Source: Nitratireductor mangrovi
GTDB lineage: Bacteria > Pseudomonadota > Alphaproteobacteria > Rhizobiales > Rhizobiaceae
NCBI RefSeq assembly: GCF_007922615.2
Contig: NZ_CP042301.2
Span: 248,001-312,000 of the forward strand
Reading direction: 5' to 3'
Length of the DNA: 64,000 nucleotides
In this document: in pieces, positions 37,297 to 45,992 of the stretch
How the letters are laid out: the number at the start of each line of letters is the position of its first letter
How positions within the stretch are numbered: the first letter of the stretch is position 1
The notes under the pieces: generated by a model
What the model was told of the DNA's origin: nothing
Database searches by the model: none
Seen by the model: only the letters and a program-made list of their open reading frames with translations
Translations under genes and position numbers: made by a program

Positions 37297-38280
37297 TCAG
37301 AAAAGCGGGCTGAGCCAGGCCCACAGGCCGGCGCCGACGAAGCCCGCGAAGATCAGCCAGCCGACCATGTTGTTGGACTTGAACAGCCGCAGGCATTGCG
37401 GCCCGTCGTCGATGTCGAGCACCCGGATCTGCCGGGTCATGTGGACGGCGGCCGCGCACAGCCCGGCGAGCGCCGGCAGTGGTGCGTCGGCGGCCGCGCA
37501 TGCCGCCGCCATCAGCCCCAGCGCCCCGCCGTAGAGCACCGACAGCCAGGTCTTGGTGTTGTCGCCGAACAGCCGCGCCGTCGAACGTACGCCGACGATG
37601 GCGTCGTCCTCCTTGTCCTGGTGCGCGTAGATTGTGTCGTAGCCGATCACCCACAGGATCGAGCCGGCATAAAGCAGCAGCGCCGGCGTGTCGATGCGCC
37701 CGAAGACGGCGGCCCAGCCCATCAGCGCCCCCCATGAGAAGGCAAGGCCGAGCACGAATTGCGGCCAGTCGGTGATGCGTTTCATGAAGGGATAGACCGC
37801 GACCACGACAAGCGAGGCGAGGCCGACGAGGATCGCGAAGCCGTTGAATTGCAGCAGCACGACCAGGCCGACCAGCGCCTGAAGCAGCAGGAACACCCAG
37901 GCCTGGCGCCGGCTCACCTGCCCGGCCGGCAGCGGCCGCGAGCGGGTGCGCTCGACCTGCGCGTCGATGTCCTCGTCGGCGAGGTCGTTATAGGTGCAGC
38001 CGGCGCCGCGCATCGCCATCGCGCCGATCAGGAACAGCACCAGATGCCACGGGTCGGGCAGCAGCGACAAAAGCGGCTCGCCCCGCTGCGGGAACGCCGT
38101 CGCGGCCAGCGCCGCCGACCACCAGCAGGGCCAGCGCAGCAACTGCCAGCCGATGGGCCGGTCCCACCGCGCCAGTTGCGCATAGGGCCACAGGGTGCGC
38201 GGCAGGACGCGGTAAACCCAATGCCCCGTCGGCGCGTCGAAGACGCGCCCGCGCGCCTGTCTGCTCTGGATGTCGTCCAT
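37297..38280 (-). CDS. ubiA: 4-hydroxybenzoate polyprenyltransferase
   Basis: 327 aa membrane prenyltransferase that attaches the long isoprenoid tail to 4-hydroxybenzoate in ubiquinone synthesis. The NDLADEDID motif (AGCTYNDLADEDID) and the second aspartate region GYDTIYAHQDKEDD bind the Mg-diphosphate. About eight hydrophobic helices follow. ATG at 38280 is preferred over an in-frame TTG at 38289. It works downstream of the polyprenyl synthase at 24.9 kb. Confidence 0.95.
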   Translation of the reverse strand: MDDIQSRQARGRVFDAPTGHWVYRVLPRTLWPYAQLARWDRPIGWQLLRWPCWWSAALAATAFPQRGEPLLSLLPDPWHLVLFLIGAMAMRGAGCTYNDLADEDIDAQVERTRSRPLPAGQVSRRQAWVFLLLQALVGLVVLLQFNGFAILVGLASLVVVAVYPFMKRITDWPQFVLGLAFSWGALMGWAAVFGRIDTPALLLYAGSILWVIGYDTIYAHQDKEDDAIVGVRSTARLFGDNTKTWLSVLYGGALGLMAAACAAADAPLPALAGLCAAAVHMTRQIRVLDIDDGPQCLRLFKSNNMVGWLIFAGFVGAGLWAWLSPLF

Positions 38281-38311
38281 GCCGGTCAAGTGACAGGGGC
38301 TGACGGGGGCG

Positions 38312-38656
38312 TCAAGGAGACGAATCGTCCGAGGCCAGCGCCTCGGCCCAATCCTGTGACCAGCGCATCAGCGGCAGGAGATGGGCCGCAAGGCTTCGGC
38401 CCTGCTCCGTCAGCAGGTAGCCGTCGGCGCTGCGTTCGACCAGTCGCGCTTCGCGCAGTTCTGCCAGCCTTGCGTTGAGGACGCCGGGGCTGGTCCCTGC
38501 CGCGTCCTGAAGCGGACGGAACTTGAGCGGGCCACCGGAAAGCTCCCACAACACCCGCAACTGCGTGCGCCGGCCCAGGAGGTCGAGCAAAGCCATGATC
38601 GGACGGCCGGAAGCCGAACCGCGAACCGGACCGCCGGGGAGGGGCGTCTTCTTCAT
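38312..38656 (-). CDS. HxlR-family transcriptional regulator
   Basis: 114 aa winged helix-turn-helix protein. LLGRRTQLRVLWELSGGPLKFRPLQ is the HxlR core, with the recognition segment GTSPGVLNARLAELREARLV. ATG 38656 is chosen because an operator-like palindrome directly abuts it. It is divergent from a carboxymuconolactone-decarboxylase-like gene with a 59-base gap holding two such palindromes, so it probably controls that gene and itself. HxlR members often sense electrophiles or redox stress; this one has no Cys near the start. Confidence 0.85.
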   Translation of the reverse strand: MKKTPLPGGPVRGSASGRPIMALLDLLGRRTQLRVLWELSGGPLKFRPLQDAAGTSPGVLNARLAELREARLVERSADGYLLTEQGRSLAAHLLPLMRWSQDWAEALASDDSSP

Positions 38657-38674
38657 GCTATTGAATCCGTAGCA
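38656..38674. promoter_or_regulatory. HxlR operator candidate 1
   Basis: TGCTA at 38656-38660 and TAGCA at 38670-38674 with 9 bases between. It overlaps the start codon of the HxlR gene, so binding would block that gene. A second copy lies exactly 30 bp away. Confidence 0.6.
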
Positions 38675-38685
38675 AAGGTGTTTTA

Positions 38686-38704
38686 TGCTATCGTTTTTAT
38701 AGCA
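38686..38704. promoter_or_regulatory. HxlR operator candidate 2
   Basis: TGCTA at 38686-38690 and TAGCA at 38700-38704, again with 9 bases between; with the outer T/A the arms match TGCTAT/ATAGCA. It lies 11 bases before the start of the CMD-like gene and touches its ribosome site. Confidence 0.6.
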
Positions 38705-38715
38705 GGAAAACCCAA

Positions 38716-39270
38716 ATGTCAGCACGCGTAGGCTCGGCGGTTCCGCCGTTTCCCGAAGCCGTCCAGTCGCGGTTCGATCAGTTGATGCCGCCCGGTGTGC
38801 CGCCGCTTCGCTTGTTCACCATGCTCGCCCGTGACGAACGCCTTTTCACGCGCTTCATGGATGGTGGGCTTCTCGACAAGGGCAATCTTTCGTTGCGCCA
38901 CCGCGAGATCGTCATCGACCGGGTCACCGCCAGCTGCCGCTGCGAATATGAATGGGGCGTCCATGTCACTCTGTTCGCCGCGCGTGCGGGGCTCACCGGG
39001 CCTGAGCTTCATTCGCTGGTACACGGCAACGCCGACGATCCCTGCTGGGAGGAGACATCCGAGCGTGTGCTGATAAGGATCTGCGATACGCTGCACGCGC
39101 AGGCGAATGTCGATGCGGAATTGTGGGCCGAGTTCTCTTCGCTTTTCGGTGACGAGGCCTGCCTGGAGGTGCTGATGCTCGCCGGCTTCTACCGTATGGT
39201 CTCCTATCTGGCGAATTCAACCCGGCTGCCGCCGGAGCCCTATGCGGCCCGGTTTCCGACAGCAGCTTGA
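38716..39270 (+). CDS. Carboxymuconolactone decarboxylase-like (AhpD-like) protein
   Basis: 184 aa. The segment SLRHREIVIDRVTASCRCEYEWGVHV belongs to the CMD/AhpD fold; Cys in CRCEYEW and the following His suggest a thiol site of the CxxxEW type, though only part of the AhpD CxxC motif is seen. Such proteins range from peroxidase reductants to lactone decarboxylases, so the reaction is unknown. It is divergent from the HxlR gene with two palindromes between, hence regulation by HxlR in response to a reactive compound is likely. Confidence 0.8.
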   Translation: MSARVGSAVPPFPEAVQSRFDQLMPPGVPPLRLFTMLARDERLFTRFMDGGLLDKGNLSLRHREIVIDRVTASCRCEYEWGVHVTLFAARAGLTGPELHSLVHGNADDPCWEETSERVLIRICDTLHAQANVDAELWAEFSSLFGDEACLEVLMLAGFYRMVSYLANSTRLPPEPYAARFPTAA

Positions 39271-39293
39271 CGGGCCATGCGGCCCCTCCGCTC

Positions 39294-39322
39294 TTGACCT
39301 TCGCCGTCCCGGCCAATAGCGG
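39294..39322 (+). promoter_or_regulatory. Candidate sigma-70 promoter of purD
   Basis: TTGACC (39294-39299) and TAGCGG (39317-39322) with a 17-base spacer, 30 bases before the purD start. It resembles the elements before glyQ and aroC. Confidence 0.45.
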
Positions 39323-39351
39323 AACGGCTCCGGACAAGCGGCGAGGCGGCC

Positions 39352-40632
39352 ATGAACATTTTGCTGATCGGATCGGGCGGACGCGAGCACGCGCTTGCAT
39401 GGAAGCTGGCAGCCTCGCCGATGCTTACCCGGCTCTATGCCGCCCCGGGCAATCCCGGCATCGCCCGCGAGGCGGAACTGGTTGCGCTCGATATTGCCGA
39501 TCACCCCGCCGTCGCAGCCTTCTGCCGGGAAAAGTCGATCGAACTCGTGGTCGTCGGCCCCGAGGCGCCGCTGGTCGCCGGCCTCGCCGACGACCTGCGC
39601 CGGGAAGGGGTGGCCGTCTTCGGACCGTCGGCCGCCGCCGCGCAGCTCGAGGGCTCGAAGGGCTTCACCAAGGACCTGTGCGCGCGCCACGGCATCCCGA
39701 CCGGCGCCTATGAGCGTTTCAACAACGCGCCCAAGGCCAAGGCCTACCTGCGCCATGTCGGCGCGCCTATCGTCATCAAGGCCGACGGCCTCGCGGCTGG
39801 CAAGGGTGTCACCGTCGCCATGACGCTGAATGAAGCGATCGACGCCGTCGATGCCTGCTTCGAGGGCGCCTATGGCGAGGCCGGCGCCGAAGTTGTCATC
39901 GAGGAATTTCTCGAGGGCGAGGAGGCGAGCTTCTTCTGCCTGTGCGACGGCGAGACGGCGCTGCCTTTCGGCACCGCGCAGGACCACAAGCGGGTCGGCG
40001 AGGGCGATACCGGCCCCAACACCGGCGGCATGGGTGCCTATTCGCCAGCCTCGGTCATGACGCCCGCAATCATCGAACAGACGATGCGGGAGATCATCGA
40101 GCCGACGATGAAGGGCCTCGCCGAGGCCGGCACGCCCTTCGTCGGCGTGCTTTACGCCGGCCTGATGCTGACCAGGGACGGGCCGAAGCTGATCGAATAC
40201 AATGTCCGCTTCGGCGATCCTGAATGTCAGGTGCTGATGCTGCGGCTGAAGGACGACCTGCTGGTGCTGCTCAAGGCCGCCGCCGACGGCCAACTCGGCC
40301 ACATGTCGGCGCGCTGGCGCGACGAAGCTGCACTCACGGTGGTGATGGCCGCCAAAGGCTACCCGGGCACGCCGCAAAAGGGCGCGGTGATCGCCGGCCT
40401 CGACAGCGCGTCCGACGAGAGTGTCGAAATCTTCCATGCCGGTACGGTCGAGAGCGACGGCACGATCGTCGCCAATGGCGGTCGCGTGCTCAACGTGACC
40501 GCGCTCGGCCCCTCGGTCGGCGAGGCGCGCGACCGCGCCTATGCCGCTGTCGACAAAATCGACTGGCCGGACGGCTTCTGCCGCCGTGACATCGGCTGGC
40601 GCGAGATCGAGCGCGAGAACAAGTGCAGCTGA
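39352..40632 (+). CDS. purD: Phosphoribosylamine-glycine ligase
   Basis: 426 aa ATP-grasp enzyme that makes GAR in purine synthesis. It begins [19 protein letters not shown], the typical PurD N-terminus, with the ATP-grasp loop [17 protein letters not shown] and the metal-binding [12 protein letters not shown]. The ATG lies 9 bases after the tail of its promoter region. It stands alone, with the Cys-rich small protein gene convergent. Confidence 0.97.
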   Translation: MNILLIGSGGREHALAWKLAASPMLTRLYAAPGNPGIAREAELVALDIADHPAVAAFCREKSIELVVVGPEAPLVAGLADDLRREGVAVFGPSAAAAQLEGSKGFTKDLCARHGIPTGAYERFNNAPKAKAYLRHVGAPIVIKADGLAAGKGVTVAMTLNEAIDAVDACFEGAYGEAGAEVVIEEFLEGEEASFFCLCDGETALPFGTAQDHKRVGEGDTGPNTGGMGAYSPASVMTPAIIEQTMREIIEPTMKGLAEAGTPFVGVLYAGLMLTRDGPKLIEYNVRFGDPECQVLMLRLKDDLLVLLKAAADGQLGHMSARWRDEAALTVVMAAKGYPGTPQKGAVIAGLDSASDESVEIFHAGTVESDGTIVANGGRVLNVTALGPSVGEARDRAYAAVDKIDWPDGFCRRDIGWREIERENKCS

Positions 40633-40641
40633 TCCGAGCGG

Positions 40642-40863
40642 CTACGGACCGAAAACGTCGAACGGGTCATCCGCCGGTCTCGTCGGCAGCGTGCCTTCCG
40701 CCTCGCGGCGGCGAAAATGCGCCAGCGAGCATTGCGGCGAGCACAGGACGCCGCGATCGCACCAGTAGGCCGGGCCGTCCTCGGTCCCGTGACGGTGAAA
40801 ACCGTCGGCGTCATACGGCAAGCCGCATTCGACACATCTGAATTTTTCCGGACGGGCAAGCAT
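40642..40863 (-). CDS. Small zinc-finger-like protein
   Basis: 73 aa. FRCVECGLPYDADGF holds a CxxC pair, and YWCDRGVLCSPQCSLAHF holds three more cysteines and a histidine, so the protein probably binds one zinc. The tail LPTRPADDPFDVFGP is conserved in Rhizobiales, where similar proteins occur near purD. Function unknown; it converges on purD with 9 bases between stops. Confidence 0.65.
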   Translation of the reverse strand: MLARPEKFRCVECGLPYDADGFHRHGTEDGPAYWCDRGVLCSPQCSLAHFRRREAEGTLPTRPADDPFDVFGP

Positions 40864-40937
40864 CGCGGGGCCTTTCGTCGCGCTCTGGTCAATTAGCGCC
40901 GCTCGCGATCAAATCGCAATCCGTGTCGCCAGATGAA

Positions 40938-40966
40938 TTGACGTTTACGTCAAAAAAATCTAGCCC
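40938..40966 (+). promoter_or_regulatory. Palindromic operator overlapping a promoter upstream of the acyl-CoA dehydrogenase gene
   Basis: Perfect palindrome at 40938-40953: TTGACGT, TT, ACGTCAA. TTGACG at its start doubles as a -35 element and TAGCCC at 40961-40966 is a -10, 17 bases apart, so a bound repressor would block the polymerase. The sequence resembles sites I associate with MerR-type LiuR regulators of acyl-CoA catabolism, but I cannot confirm that. Confidence 0.5.
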
Positions 40967-41016
40967 TGACCGGCGAGGCTGTGCAAGCCTGCGAGCCGCG
41001 CCACCGGGAGGATGAC

Positions 41017-42789
41017 ATGTATCGAGCGCCAGTCGACGACATTGCCTTTGCCCTCAACGAGGTCGCGGGCCTGCGCGCTGCGATCGATGACGGCCTTTTC
41101 CCGGAACTCGGCACCGATCTGGTCGACGCCATCCTGAACGAGGCCGGCCGCTTCGCCGGTGAAGAGGTCGCACCGCTGGCAAGGATCGGTGACGAGAAGG
41201 GCGCCGTGCTAAAGGACGCCGCCGTGACCATGCCCGACGGCTGGAAGGAACTCTACCGGCGCTGGGTCGAGGGCGGATGGAACGGGCTTTCGCTGCCGGT
41301 CGATCATGGCGGCCAGGGCCTGCCGGGCATGCTCGGCGTGGCGGCGCTGGAAATGTGGAACTCGGCCTCGATGGCCTTCGGCATCGGCCCTATCCTCACC
41401 ATGGGCGCGGTTGACGCGATCGAGAAACATGCCAGCGAGGAACTGAAGGCGCTGTACCTGCCGAAACTGGTGTCGGGCGAGTGGATGGGCACCATGAACC
41501 TGACCGAGCCGCAGGCTGGCTCCGATCTCAACGCCTTGCGCGCGCGCGCCGAGCGCGCCGGAGACGGCACCTACCGCATCTTTGGCCAGAAGATTTTCAT
41601 CACCTATGGCGAGCACGATTTCACCGACAACATCGTGCATCTGGTGCTGGCGCGCCTGCCCGACGCACCGCCCGGGACGCGTGGCATCTCGCTCTTCCTG
41701 GTGCCGAAATTCCTGCCCGGGGAGAACGGCGCTCCCGGTGCGCGCAACGATGTCTTCTGCTCGTCGATCGAGGAAAAGCTCGGCATTCACGCCTCGCCGA
41801 CCTGCACCATGATCTATGGCGACGGATTTGCGAAGGATCGCGAACCGGGTGCCGTCGGCTGGCTGATCGGGGAGGAGAATCGCGGTCTGGCCTGCATGTT
41901 CACCATGATGAACAACGCTCGCCTGGCGGTGGGCATGCAGGGCGTGGCGGTCGCCGAGGCGGCCTGCCAGAAGGCGACGGCCTACGCGCAGGAGCGCCGC
42001 CAGGGCAAGGCGCCCGGCCATGATGGCGAGGGCATGGCCCCGATCATTCTGCACCCCGACGTGCAGCGCAACCTTCTGACCATGAAGACACTGACGGCGA
42101 CGGCGCGCCTGATCTCGTACAGCTGCGCGCACGCCACCGACATGGCGCGGGCGAAGGGCGGCGACGATGCACGGCACTGGCAGGAGCGCGCCAATCTGCT
42201 CACCCCGGTCGCCAAGGCGTGGTCGACAGACGTCGGCGTCGATGTTGCCTCGATCGGTGTGCAGGTGCATGGCGGCATGGGCTATGTCGAGGAAACCGGC
42301 GCGGCAGCGCTCTACCGGGATGCGCGCATCGCGCCGATCTACGAGGGCACCAACGGCATCCAGGCGATCGACCTCGTCACCCGCAAGCTGCCACAGTCCG
42401 GCGGCGAGCACGTGCTGGGCTATATCGCCGAGTTGCGCGCCGATGCCGAGGCGGTGCGTGCCTCCAACCTACCCGAGTTTGGCCGCTCCGGTGAAAAGAT
42501 CGCCGCCGCCCTTGACGAACTGGAGGCCGCGACAAGGCATATGCAGGGCCTGCTTGCCGACGGCCGCATGAGCGACGCGCTGGCGGGCGCCACGCCCTAT
42601 CTGCGGCTTTTCGCGATCGCCGCCGGTGCGGCGTATCTGGGCCGGGGGGCGGTCGCGGCGAAGGCGCCGGACCGGATCGCTCTTTGCCGTTTCTTCTGCG
42701 AGAATTTTGCCGGCGAGGCGGCGGCACTGCGCGAGCGCGCCTGCGAAGGCGCCGAGAGCCTGGCCCAAGCTGCCGCCGCATTGAACTGA
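41017..42789 (+). CDS. Acyl-CoA dehydrogenase (large DmdC-like form)
   Basis: 590 aa, longer than the 380-aa classical form, as in DmdC/FadE-like 3-methylmercaptopropionyl-CoA dehydrogenases. FAD- and substrate-binding motifs include TMNLTEPQAGSDLNALR, QKIFITYGEHDFTDN, and YVEETGAAALYRDARIAPIYEGTNGIQA with the family's catalytic-base area. ATG 41017 follows GGGAGGATGAC; a longer in-frame extension has no support. An enoyl-CoA hydratase gene follows after 25 bases, suggesting one catabolic operon. The acyl substrate is unknown. Confidence 0.9.
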   Translation: MYRAPVDDIAFALNEVAGLRAAIDDGLFPELGTDLVDAILNEAGRFAGEEVAPLARIGDEKGAVLKDAAVTMPDGWKELYRRWVEGGWNGLSLPVDHGGQGLPGMLGVAALEMWNSASMAFGIGPILTMGAVDAIEKHASEELKALYLPKLVSGEWMGTMNLTEPQAGSDLNALRARAERAGDGTYRIFGQKIFITYGEHDFTDNIVHLVLARLPDAPPGTRGISLFLVPKFLPGENGAPGARNDVFCSSIEEKLGIHASPTCTMIYGDGFAKDREPGAVGWLIGEENRGLACMFTMMNNARLAVGMQGVAVAEAACQKATAYAQERRQGKAPGHDGEGMAPIILHPDVQRNLLTMKTLTATARLISYSCAHATDMARAKGGDDARHWQERANLLTPVAKAWSTDVGVDVASIGVQVHGGMGYVEETGAAALYRDARIAPIYEGTNGIQAIDLVTRKLPQSGGEHVLGYIAELRADAEAVRASNLPEFGRSGEKIAAALDELEAATRHMQGLLADGRMSDALAGATPYLRLFAIAAGAAYLGRGAVAAKAPDRIALCRFFCENFAGEAAALRERACEGAESLAQAAAALN

Positions 42790-42814
42790 CCATCCGAGAA
42801 CGGGATCGAAGCCG

Positions 42815-43570
42815 ATGAGCGAACATGTAGAGATCGACCGCCGCGGCGCCGTGCAGGTGATCCGCATGAATCGGCCCGACAAGAAAAACGCGATCACCCG
42901 GGCCATGTATGCCGCGATGGCGGCCGCACTCAGTGCTGGCGACGACGATGCGGAGATCCGCGCACAACTCATCCTCGGCGTGCCGGGCGCGTTTTCCTCA
43001 GGCAACGACCTGCAGGACTTCATGGCGGTGGCCATGGGCGGCGATGGCGGCATGGAGGTCTACGACTTCCTGCTGGCGCTGGCCAATTCGAAGAAGCCGC
43101 TGGTGTCGGCGGTCGACGGTATCGCCGTTGGCATCGGCACCACGATCAACCTTCATTGCGACCTGACCTTCGCCACGCCGCGGACCGAGTTCAAGACGCC
43201 CTTCGTCGATCTCGGCCTGGTGCCGGAGGCGGGATCGAGCCTGCTCGCCCCTGCCGTTCTTGGTCGCCAGCAGGCCTTTGCGCTGCTCGGGCTGGGCGAA
43301 GGTTTTTCGGCGGATCGCGCCCGCCAGGCGGGACTGATCTATGCCGTCGTGAGCGAGGAAGAACTTGAGTCCGCGGCCCTCGCCGCGGCAGACTCGATCG
43401 CTGCCAAGCCGCCCGAGGCGCTGAAGATTGCGCGTGACCTCATGCGCGGCTCGCGCGAGGAGGTCGTGGCCCGCATCAAGGAGGAGGGAACGCATTTCCG
43501 CGCCAGGCTCAAATCCGACGAGGCGCGCGAGGCGTTCGTCGCCTTCATGAACCGCAAGAAAGCAGGCTGA
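42815..43570 (+). CDS. Enoyl-CoA hydratase/isomerase family protein
   Basis: 251 aa crotonase-fold protein. The start DRRGAVQVIRMNRPDKKNAI and the core SAVDGIAVGIGTTINLHCD followed by TEFKTPFVDLGLVPEAGSS are typical; PGAFSSGNDLQDF is the oxyanion-hole region. One catalytic glutamate position (VPEAG) is present, so hydratase or isomerase activity is possible. It is in operon with the acyl-CoA dehydrogenase, consistent with a beta-oxidation-like step on an unidentified acyl-CoA. Confidence 0.88.
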   Translation: MSEHVEIDRRGAVQVIRMNRPDKKNAITRAMYAAMAAALSAGDDDAEIRAQLILGVPGAFSSGNDLQDFMAVAMGGDGGMEVYDFLLALANSKKPLVSAVDGIAVGIGTTINLHCDLTFATPRTEFKTPFVDLGLVPEAGSSLLAPAVLGRQQAFALLGLGEGFSADRARQAGLIYAVVSEEELESAALAAADSIAAKPPEALKIARDLMRGSREEVVARIKEEGTHFRARLKSDEAREAFVAFMNRKKAG

Positions 43571-43655
43571 GCACACCTTGCATGAGGCAGCGTTCCGGTT
43601 GAGGTGGTCTCCAGCGTTCACAAGCCTGGCATAAAACTTTACGCTGCCGGGGCGT

Positions 43656-43703
43656 GCGTTTTCGCCTCGGGCTCCCTACATTCCTTGCGGGCGGCGAAAA
43701 CGC
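43656..43703. other. Inverted repeat in front of the cyclase gene
   Basis: Perfect 11-bp arms GCGTTTTCGCC (43656-43666) and GGCGAAAACGC (43693-43703) with a 26-base spacer, in the 187-base gap before the cyclase gene. It could be a terminator of the upstream operon (a T run CTTTTGG follows some way on) or a regulatory site. Confidence 0.4.
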
Positions 43704-43757
43704 GGCGGTCTTTTGGCCGTCGGAAAGTATCGACTGCTTTCGACAGGGAACGATCGA

Positions 43758-44735
43758 ATGCCGGACGATTTGCTGGATCCCGTGCCGACCACCCACCGCA
43801 AGCTGACCACCGTCTTTTCCGCCGACGTTCAGGGCTATTCGCGGCTGATGGAGGCCGACGAGGAGGGCACCCTCGCCACCCTCAAGGAATATCGCGATGC
43901 CATGTCGAGGCTGATCGCCTCGCAGGGCGGGCGTGTCGTCAACACCTGGGGCGACGGGCTGATCGCCGAGTTTCCGAGCGTCGTCGGTGCGGTTCGCGCC
44001 GCCGTCGATGTCCAGAACGAGCTTGCCGGCCGCAACGAGACGCGCTCCGGCGAGCAACGCATGCATTTCCGCATCGGCATCAATCTGGGCGACGTCATCG
44101 TCGACGGCGACGATATCTACGGTGATGGCGTCAACATCGCCGCGCGCCTCCAGTCCGAGGCCGCGCCTGGCGGCATCCTGATCTCCAACACCGTCTACGA
44201 TCAGGTCCGCAACAAGGTCGCGGTCGGTTTCGACTTTCTCGGCGAACTCGAGGTCAAGAATTTCGACGGGCGCGTGCCGAGCTATGCGATCCGGATCGGC
44301 GAAGATAGCGCACGCCGCGCGCCGGCCGCTCCCGAGAACCCCGCGCCCACTCGCAACGCGCCTTCGGCCAGCCGCGCCGACGCGCCGCCGGGGAAGGCCT
44401 TGGCCGACAGCCTTCCCTTCGGGCGCTCGGCAACCATTCTCGGCGTGATCGGCGCCGGCCTGGTGGCGGTCAACATCGCGAGTTGGAATGGCACCTTCTG
44501 GGCTGCCTGGCCGCTATTGGGTTTTGCCATCGCCGGGGGTCTCAACTGGGCCCGGACTGCGAGGCCCGGCGAACGGACCCTGACCATCCTCGCCGTGATC
44601 GGGGCCGGGCTGATCGGCATCAATCTTCTGTCGTGGAGCGGAACCTTCTGGGCGCGTTGGCCGATCCTCGGGCTGGCCGTCGCCGCCGGTGTCTACTGGG
44701 CCTCGCGGCGACGAAAACCGCGCGACGCCCGATAG
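43758..44735 (+). CDS. Class III adenylate/guanylate cyclase with duplicated two-helix membrane module
   Basis: 325 aa. The N-terminal catalytic domain (residues about 12-180) has the metal-binding Asp23 in FSADVQGYSRLME, Asp66 in NTWGDGLIAEF, and IYGDGVNIAARLQ for the purine/transition-state region. Two near-identical segments follow: TILGVIGAGLVAVNIASWNG...WPLLGFAIAGGLNW and TILAVIGAGLIGINLLSWSG...WPILGLAVAAGVYW, each two helices. A soluble-type domain thus carries a doubled membrane anchor at its C-terminus. ATG 43758 is taken as start; substrate ATP or GTP is not decided here. Confidence 0.8.
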   Translation: MPDDLLDPVPTTHRKLTTVFSADVQGYSRLMEADEEGTLATLKEYRDAMSRLIASQGGRVVNTWGDGLIAEFPSVVGAVRAAVDVQNELAGRNETRSGEQRMHFRIGINLGDVIVDGDDIYGDGVNIAARLQSEAAPGGILISNTVYDQVRNKVAVGFDFLGELEVKNFDGRVPSYAIRIGEDSARRAPAAPENPAPTRNAPSASRADAPPGKALADSLPFGRSATILGVIGAGLVAVNIASWNGTFWAAWPLLGFAIAGGLNWARTARPGERTLTILAVIGAGLIGINLLSWSGTFWARWPILGLAVAAGVYWASRRRKPRDAR

Positions 44736-44754
44736 CGATCCGGCAGCGAACAGC

Positions 44755-45372
44755 CTACGGATAAAGACGCTTTTTGGCCCAGCCGCCCTTGCCGTCGGCC
44801 GCAAAGACGACGCGATCGTGCAGACGGAACGGGCGATCGTGCCAGAACTCGATCGATTGCGGCCTGATGCGGAAACCGGACCAGTAATCCGGCCGCGGGA
44901 TCGTCCCCACGGCATGCCTTGCAGTGTATTCGGCAACCGCCTTTTCCAGCGCGAACCGGCTTTCGAGTGGCCGCGACTGCTTCGAAGCCCATGCGCCGAT
45001 GCGGCTGCCGCGCGGGCGCGACGCGAAATAGGCGTCGGCCTCTTCGTCCGAAACCACCTCGACCGGGCCGCGCACGCGCACCTGACGGCGCAGCGACTTC
45101 CAGTGGAAGCACATCGCCGCCTTCATGGAGCCGAGGATTTCGACGCCCTTGGCGCTTTCGAAATTGGTGTAGAAGACGAAGCCGGCCTCGTCGAAGCCCT
45201 TGAGGAGCACCATCCTCACATCCGGCAGCCCGTCGGCATCCACGGTCGCCAATGCCACCGCGTTTGGGTCGTTGGGTTCGCTCTTTTCCGCGTCCGACAA
45301 CCACTCGGCGAACAGCCGCAGCGGCTCCTCGCTCAGCGTGAAGTCATCCTTCATTAACCCTGTTTCGCTCAT
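44755..45372 (-). CDS. pdxH: Pyridoxine/pyridoxamine 5'-phosphate oxidase
   Basis: 205 aa FMN enzyme making pyridoxal phosphate. [38 protein letters not shown] and the closing [12 protein letters not shown]...W.KKRLYP (with conserved Arg and the C-terminal Pro) are typical. ATG at 45372 is used; a long in-frame extension upstream is antisense to the lipoprotein gene and is rejected. It converges on the cyclase gene and is divergent from the lipoprotein gene. Confidence 0.95.
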   Translation of the reverse strand: MSETGLMKDDFTLSEEPLRLFAEWLSDAEKSEPNDPNAVALATVDADGLPDVRMVLLKGFDEAGFVFYTNFESAKGVEILGSMKAAMCFHWKSLRRQVRVRGPVEVVSDEEADAYFASRPRGSRIGAWASKQSRPLESRFALEKAVAEYTARHAVGTIPRPDYWSGFRIRPQSIEFWHDRPFRLHDRVVFAADGKGGWAKKRLYP

Positions 45373-45420
45373 AATCGACCATTCGCCGGTTTCGATACGG
45401 CCCGTTGAGGAGATGGAGGA

Positions 45421-45885
45421 TTGTCGTCCCCGGATCAAGCGTCCAGCCCAGCATTCCCGCCGGGTTTCGGTTGCGCCAGGGGTGTCGCGGCAATCGTCTT
45501 GCCGCTCTCGCTGCTGCTCGGCGGTTGCATGACCGGCGGACTGGGGCTTGACGAGCTGGCGCCGGACCGGTCGATCAAGACGAGCGGCGTGCCGCCCTCC
45601 GACAAATTCTCCGAACCCGCAGAACTGCTTGATCAGACGATCATCCGCAACGCCGTAAGCGCCACCGACCCGGAGGCGCTCGGCTCGGCGTCGCTGCCCT
45701 GGGCCAATCCCGAAACAGGCGCGCGCGGCGAGATATTCGCCATCGCGGACGCCGAAAAGGACGGCCAGATGTGCCGTCGCTTCAAGGCGTCGCGCGAAAA
45801 CTTTCAGGGTGTCGCGCTGTACGACGGCGAGACCTGCCTCACGAAGGGCGGCGCCTGGTGGATGCGCTCGTTCGTGCCGTCCTGA
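45421..45885 (+). CDS. RT0821/Lpp0805-like surface lipoprotein
   Basis: 154 aa. The sequence [14 protein letters not shown] is a signal peptide with a lipobox, so the mature protein should begin at Cys acylated for anchoring. The C-terminal part ([21 protein letters not shown]... [23 protein letters not shown]) matches the RT0821/Lpp0805 surface protein family. The start is TTG at 45421 after a GGAGATGGAGGA ribosome site. It is divergent from pdxH, 48 bases apart. Function unknown. Confidence 0.8.
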   Translation: MSSPDQASSPAFPPGFGCARGVAAIVLPLSLLLGGCMTGGLGLDELAPDRSIKTSGVPPSDKFSEPAELLDQTIIRNAVSATDPEALGSASLPWANPETGARGEIFAIADAEKDGQMCRRFKASRENFQGVALYDGETCLTKGGAWWMRSFVPS

Positions 45886-45992
45886 CACCGGAAGGTCGGC
45901 ACGTGGCGAATCGCATCTCCGATCTGGAATTTCTTCCTATCAGTATGCATATAGGATGCCAGAGAGACTGATTTCCTTTACAGGCAGCCATC

